Shown piece after piece: positions 60,434 to 64,000 of a stretch of DNA of 64,000 nucleotides. The position numbers were made by a program, and so were the translations under genes. Every line of letters starts with the position of its first letter. The first letter of the stretch is position 1. The stretch lies in contig DATEDI010000004.1 of the NCBI GenBank assembly GCA_035281745.1, positions 1 to 64,000 of the forward strand, read 5' to 3'. A model generated the notes under the pieces. It did no database searches, was not told where the DNA came from, and saw nothing but the letters and a program-made list of their open reading frames with translations. This DNA comes from 66-474 sp035281745 (GTDB taxonomy: Bacteria > Pseudomonadota > Gammaproteobacteria > Xanthomonadales > Rhodanobacteraceae).

Positions 60434-61645
60434 TCACACGGCCCGCTCCATGGGCAACGACGCTTCCAGCGCGAATCCCCGATCGCGATCGGTCTGGATC
60501 GCCAATTGCCCACCCACTTCGGCCAGGCGCTCGCGCATGCCCCTGAGGCCATTGCCCGGAATCACTTCGCCCACGCCGCGGCCGTCGTCGTGCGCCTTCA
60601 GCACCAGCATACCGCCCGCGCCTTCCTCGAAGCGCAGCCACAGGTGACGCGCGCGCGCATGCCGCACCGCATTGGTGATGATTTCCTGCGTGCAGCGCAG
60701 CAGCACCTGTGCGCGGCGCGAGTCGCCGACCGCGAAGCGCGGCGGCAATTCCAGATGCACGGTGAGGCCGGGCACGCCTTCGGTCAGGTCGCGCAACGCG
60801 TCGGTGAGCTGGATGCCTTCATCGTCGCGCAGTTCGCTGACCACTTCGCGCACGTCGGCCAGCAATTGCTTGGCGGTGGTGCGCGCGCGCGCGACATGGG
60901 CGGAAGCGTCCTCGTTCACCACGAGGTGCCCGGCCACTTCCAGATTCAGGCTGAGCGCGGTGAGGTGATGGCCGACCAGGTCGTGCAATTCCCGCGCGAT
61001 GCGCATGCGTTCGGAGATGCGGCTGGATTCAGCCAGCAGCGCGCGGGTGGCGCGCAACTCCGAATTGAGCCGGCGCTGGTCCTCGCGCGCATCCACCTGC
61101 TGGCGGGCCACCTCGGACGCAATGAACACGATCACCGAAGACCCAAGATACAGCCCCGACTGGATCACCGCGAAACCCAGCGTGACGTGCGGAAACATGG
61201 CATAAACCGGAATGATCGCGGCGTACTGGAGGACCAGCCATACGATCGCCACCGGCAATGGCAGCAGCCACGGCAGCACCAGCGTCGCCACCGCCAGCAA
61301 CAGCGCGCCGAGGCCACTCACGCTGAACCAGTTGATCGCAATCGCCGTGGCGGTCAGTACCAGCAACCCGACCAGTTTCATGCTCCAATGCCGCCGCGAT
61401 GCCAGGTTGCGGGTCAGCAACCAGTACACCACGCCGAACACCACGTAGCTGGCGGCCCACATCAGCAGGACGTTGTGGCTCTCGGCATGCAGGGCGCGCG
61501 TCGCGTGGATCGCGGTGCGCTCGACGCCGGTTTCGATCCAGTTGCGCCGAACCAGCGGCACGCCCGCGCTGGCGTACGTGATGAGACCTGCATAACGCAG
61601 CAGGGAAATCGGGCTGAAGGACGAACGCCGCATCGCGCCGATCAT
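60434..61645 (-). CDS. DesK-type membrane sensor histidine kinase
   Basis: A 403 aa kinase of the HisKA_3 class. Five or six membrane helices (about 58-175, such as VLLMWAASYVVFGVVYWLL and LVGLLVLTATAIAINWF) form the sensor. A coiled linker leads to the phospho-His221 in IARELHDLVGHHLTALSLNLE, and the ATPase part has EIITNAVRHA and AHDDGRGVGEVIPGNGLRGMRERL. Few periplasmic residues suggest sensing of the membrane itself (DesK senses fluidity). It is paired with the response regulator downstream. The start may be 61645 or 61633; neither has a clear RBS. Confidence 0.9.
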   Translation of the reverse strand: MIGAMRRSSFSPISLLRYAGLITYASAGVPLVRRNWIETGVERTAIHATRALHAESHNVLLMWAASYVVFGVVYWLLTRNLASRRHWSMKLVGLLVLTATAIAINWFSVSGLGALLLAVATLVLPWLLPLPVAIVWLVLQYAAIIPVYAMFPHVTLGFAVIQSGLYLGSSVIVFIASEVARQQVDAREDQRRLNSELRATRALLAESSRISERMRIARELHDLVGHHLTALSLNLEVAGHLVVNEDASAHVARARTTAKQLLADVREVVSELRDDEGIQLTDALRDLTEGVPGLTVHLELPPRFAVGDSRRAQVLLRCTQEIITNAVRHARARHLWLRFEEGAGGMLVLKAHDDGRGVGEVIPGNGLRGMRERLAEVGGQLAIQTDRDRGFALEASLPMERAV

Positions 61646-61782
61646 AACCGAGCCGGAGCCGCGCGGCGCCCGGCCGGGACACGTTCTGGACGGCAACCTG
61701 CGACCACCCGCAGCGAGCGTGCGATAATGGGCGGCCACCAGCCGTCACCGACCCCGATCTGCACCCCGGAAATCCCTGAACA

Positions 61783-62397
61783 ATGACGTCCACGCCCCAC
61801 CTGACCCTTCGCGACGTCCGCGCGAGCGATCTCGCCGCCGTCATGGGTCTCAACAACACCGCGGGCGCCTCCATCCTGCCCATGGACGGCGCACAACTCG
61901 ATCGCCTCTACCGCAATGCCGACTACTTTCGCGTGGCGGAGGTGGACGGCCATCTCGCCGGGTTTCTGGTCGCACTGCGCGATTCGACCCCGCACGTCAG
62001 TTCCAACTTCCAGTGGTTTCGCCAGCACTGCGAAGAGTTCGTGTACATCGATCGCGTGGTGGTTGGCGATCTGCACCGCGGCCACGGCTTGGGACGCCTG
62101 TTCTACAGTGACGTGCAAAGCTACGCCGAAGTGCGGTCGCCCCACCTTGCGTGCGAAGTGTTCCTGGAGCCGCGCGACGACGTATCGCTGTTGTTCCATG
62201 GCGTATTCGGTTTCAGCGAAGCCGGCCAGCAGGTGATGCCGGAATCCGGCCGCCGCGTCAGCCTGCTGCTGAAGAAGCTCGATTGCTATCCGTTCGTGCG
62301 CGAGACCTACGCCGACGGCCTGCCCGGCGTGCCGTGGCTGGCGCAGCGTACGCTGCCGGCCGGCGAGTCGCAGTTGCGCGCGGCGAGCCAGGCATGA
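61783..62397 (+). CDS. GNAT family N-acetyltransferase, coupled to minC
   Basis: A 204 aa GNAT. LRDVRASDLAAVMGLNNTAGASILPM opens the domain, EEFVYIDRVVVGDLHRGHGLGRLFYSDVQ carries the acetyl-CoA loop, and EVFLEPRDDVSLLFHGVFGFSEAGQQ resembles the YjcF/PA-type group. The last part, LLLKKLDCYPFVRETYADGLPGVPW, is an extra helix. The stop overlaps the minC start (ATGA), so it is the first gene of the min operon here. Its substrate is not known. Confidence 0.83.
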   Translation: MTSTPHLTLRDVRASDLAAVMGLNNTAGASILPMDGAQLDRLYRNADYFRVAEVDGHLAGFLVALRDSTPHVSSNFQWFRQHCEEFVYIDRVVVGDLHRGHGLGRLFYSDVQSYAEVRSPHLACEVFLEPRDDVSLLFHGVFGFSEAGQQVMPESGRRVSLLLKKLDCYPFVRETYADGLPGVPWLAQRTLPAGESQLRAASQA

Positions 62398-63185
62398 GTG
62401 CACGACCCGTGGCGGCATCCGCCGAAGTCCTGGAAGCCTCCGACCTGCGTTTCGGCCAGGTCGGCATCGCCAACGTGCGCGTGCGCAACCCCGATCCCGA
62501 AGCGCTGCGCGCATCGCTGGAATTACGCGTGCGCGAAGCACCGTCGCTGTTCGAGCGCGCGCCGGTGGTGGTGGACCTTTCCTTCCTGTCCCCGCAACCT
62601 GCCGACGCCGAAGTCGCGGCACTGCTCGACGCGGTGCGCACCGCCGGCATGCTGCCGGTGGGCCTGGCCTACGGCGACAGCGCCACCGAAGAATTGTCGC
62701 GGCGCCTGGGACTGCCGCTGATCGCGAAATTCCGCGCCGCCTATGAACGACAGGAACAGCGTGACGCGCCCTCCGGCGAAACGACGAGCGCGCCCGCCGC
62801 GCCCGAATCCGCGATCCCGGCTGCTTCGTCCGGCACAGCACCGACCGTCGCGCTGCAGCATCGGCAGCCGGTGCGAACCGGTCAGCAGGTGTACGCGCAA
62901 GGCTCCGATCTCGTGGTCACCGGCACCGTCGCCAACGGCGCGGAAGTGCTGGCCGACGGCAACATCCACATTTACGGGGCGTTGCGCGGGCGCGCATTCG
63001 CGGGCGCGCTGGGCGACGCCGACACGCGCATCTTCTGCTCGGAATTCCGCGCCGAGATCGTGTCTATCGCGGGTCACTACCGCGTGTTCGAAGAATTGCC
63101 GAAGGAATTCGCCGGCCGCGCCGTGCAGATCTGGCTCGCACAAGAAGACTCGAAACCGGGCAAACTGCAGATCGCGGCGTTGTGA
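62394..63185 (+). CDS. minC: Septum site-determining protein MinC
   Basis: A 263 aa inhibitor of FtsZ ring formation near the poles. The N-terminal domain (1-110) includes ELRVREAPSLFERAPVVVDLSFL. An Ala/Pro/Ser-rich linker spans about 123-155. The C-terminal beta-helix has the typical LVVTGTVANGAEVLADGNIHIYGALRGRAFAGA and ELPKEFAGRAVQIWL. Length is normal. It overlaps the GNAT gene upstream and lies 81 bases before minD. Confidence 0.94.
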   Translation: MSARPVAASAEVLEASDLRFGQVGIANVRVRNPDPEALRASLELRVREAPSLFERAPVVVDLSFLSPQPADAEVAALLDAVRTAGMLPVGLAYGDSATEELSRRLGLPLIAKFRAAYERQEQRDAPSGETTSAPAAPESAIPAASSGTAPTVALQHRQPVRTGQQVYAQGSDLVVTGTVANGAEVLADGNIHIYGALRGRAFAGALGDADTRIFCSEFRAEIVSIAGHYRVFEELPKEFAGRAVQIWLAQEDSKPGKLQIAAL

Positions 63186-63266
63186 CATCGCGCATTCATC
63201 CTTGACCCCAATAATGGCGCCTTTGCGCCACCCTCCACTGCAACCCGAAGATCATCGGAGAATCCC

Positions 63267-64000
63267 TTGACCGAAACCATCGTCATCACGTCCGGCAAGG
63301 GCGGCGTCGGCAAGACCACCACGTCCGCCTCGCTCGCCAGCGGACTCGCCCAGCGCGGCCACAAGACCGCCGTCATCGATTTCGACGTCGGCCTGCGCAA
63401 CCTCGACCTCATCATGGGCTGCGAACGCCGCGTGGTGTACGACTTCGTGAACGTGATCCAGGGCGAGGCCACCCTGAAGCAGGCGTTGATCCGCGACAAG
63501 CGCCACGAAAATTTGTATGTGCTGGCGGCTTCGCAGACTAGAGACAAGGACGCCCTGACCCAGGAAGGCGTCGGCCGCGTGCTGGACGAATTGAAGCAAG
63601 ACGGTTTCGATTACATCGTGTGCGATTCGCCGGCCGGCATCGAGAAAGGCGCGCACCTCGCGATGTATTTCGCCGATCGCGCGGTGGTGGTGGTGAATCC
63701 GGAAGTCTCCAGCGTGCGCGATTCCGATCGCATCCTCGGCCTGCTGTCTTCCAAGACCCAGCGCGCCGAAAAAGGCTTGGGCGCCGGCGCACAACACCTG
63801 CTGCTCACGCGCTACAACCCGGTGCGCGTCGAAGCCGGCGAGATGATGAGTGTCGGCGACGTCGAGGAAATCCTCGGCATCCCGGTGCTGGGCGTGATTC
63901 CGGAATCTGAAAACGTGCTGGCCGCATCCAACTCCGGCGTGCCGGTGATCCACGATGCCGGCTCGATCGCCGGACAAGCCTATGCCGATGCGGTATCCCG
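63267..64000 (+). CDS. minD: Septum site-determining ATPase MinD (partial, runs off the end)
   Basis: The first 244 residues of MinD, the membrane ATPase that recruits MinC and oscillates with MinE. It begins at TTG 63267 with cggag 6 bases upstream and reads TETIVITSGKGGVGKTTTSAS, with the deviant Walker A GKGGVGKT. DFDVGLRNLDLIMGCERRVVYD and FDYIVCDSPAGIEKGA follow. The membrane-targeting C-terminal helix and the stop lie beyond base 64000; minE is expected next. TTG is an unusual start but is the only one fitting the invariant N-terminus. Confidence 0.95.
   Translation, partial: MTETIVITSGKGGVGKTTTSASLASGLAQRGHKTAVIDFDVGLRNLDLIMGCERRVVYDFVNVIQGEATLKQALIRDKRHENLYVLAASQTRDKDALTQEGVGRVLDELKQDGFDYIVCDSPAGIEKGAHLAMYFADRAVVVVNPEVSSVRDSDRILGLLSSKTQRAEKGLGAGAQHLLLTRYNPVRVEAGEMMSVGDVEEILGIPVLGVIPESENVLAASNSGVPVIHDAGSIAGQAYADAVS

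Overview
This is a high-GC chromosomal stretch from a gammaproteobacterium. Gene content and repeat types point to the Xanthomonadales, probably Rhodanobacteraceae or a near relative. Supporting signs are a Bpt-type leucyl-transferase, minCD, the bifunctional rlmKL, a REP-associated tyrosine transposase beside its REPs, CsbD and DUF883 stress genes, remnants of a Xanthomonas-style copLAB operon, and many ATGA/TGATG gene overlaps. I saw no rRNA, tRNA, CRISPR array or prophage.

Layout. 0.1-5.3 kb: isovaleryl-CoA dehydrogenase, a RAYT transposase bracketed by REPs, a YpfJ-type metallopeptidase and an AsmA-like protein. 5.3-10.6 kb: EamA exporter, fdhD, a VOC gene with a frameshift, a DUF72 protein and a DacB-type PBP4 lipoprotein, flanked by two copies of a roughly 240 bp composite repeat. 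10.9-16.4 kb (minus): hybrid histidine kinase, acyl-CoA dehydrogenase homologue, LysE exporter and NIPSNAP protein, divergent from a WYL regulator with a palindrome between them.

17.8-19.3 kb is the most foreign-looking part: two AT-richer genes, each followed by a structured attC-like site. This is an integrase-less integron cassette pair (CALIN type). It is followed by an ECF42 sigma factor between two DGPF/YCII genes, with a matching candidate promoter. 21.5-25.7 kb: NnrS, lipoprotein MsrA, a GDCCVxC protein, a beta-propeller protein, then a wrecked copper operon (copL with frameshifts; a copA start fused to a copB end).

25.8-40.2 kb is housekeeping: rlmJ, Slp lipoprotein, mfd (carrying a palindromic repeat in frame), rlmKL, AmpD-like amidase, tesB and bpt, with several GNATs. 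40.2-45 kb: repeats, a glutamate-synthase fragment, an SPFH/Arc/DUF4177 module behind a doubled TGATATC operator, then DUF883 and CsbD-like stress genes divergent from a PAS-LuxR regulator. 46.7-53 kb: flavin disulfide reductase and glucoamylase/GH144-like pair, a LysR remnant, and a DJ-1 // CGNR-MFS locus with its own palindrome. 53.3-64 kb: AlkA glycosylase, DUF423 and a Gld-type ABC operon, an SRPBCC protein, a DesKR-like two-component pair, and a GNAT-minC-minD operon running off the window end.

The most notable points are the integron cassettes, two deletion-junction gene relics (copA/copB and the GOGAT fragment), the RAYT/REP unit, the ECF42-DGPF promoter match, and the repeat accommodated inside mfd. 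Functions are from reading the sequence; no database search was run.
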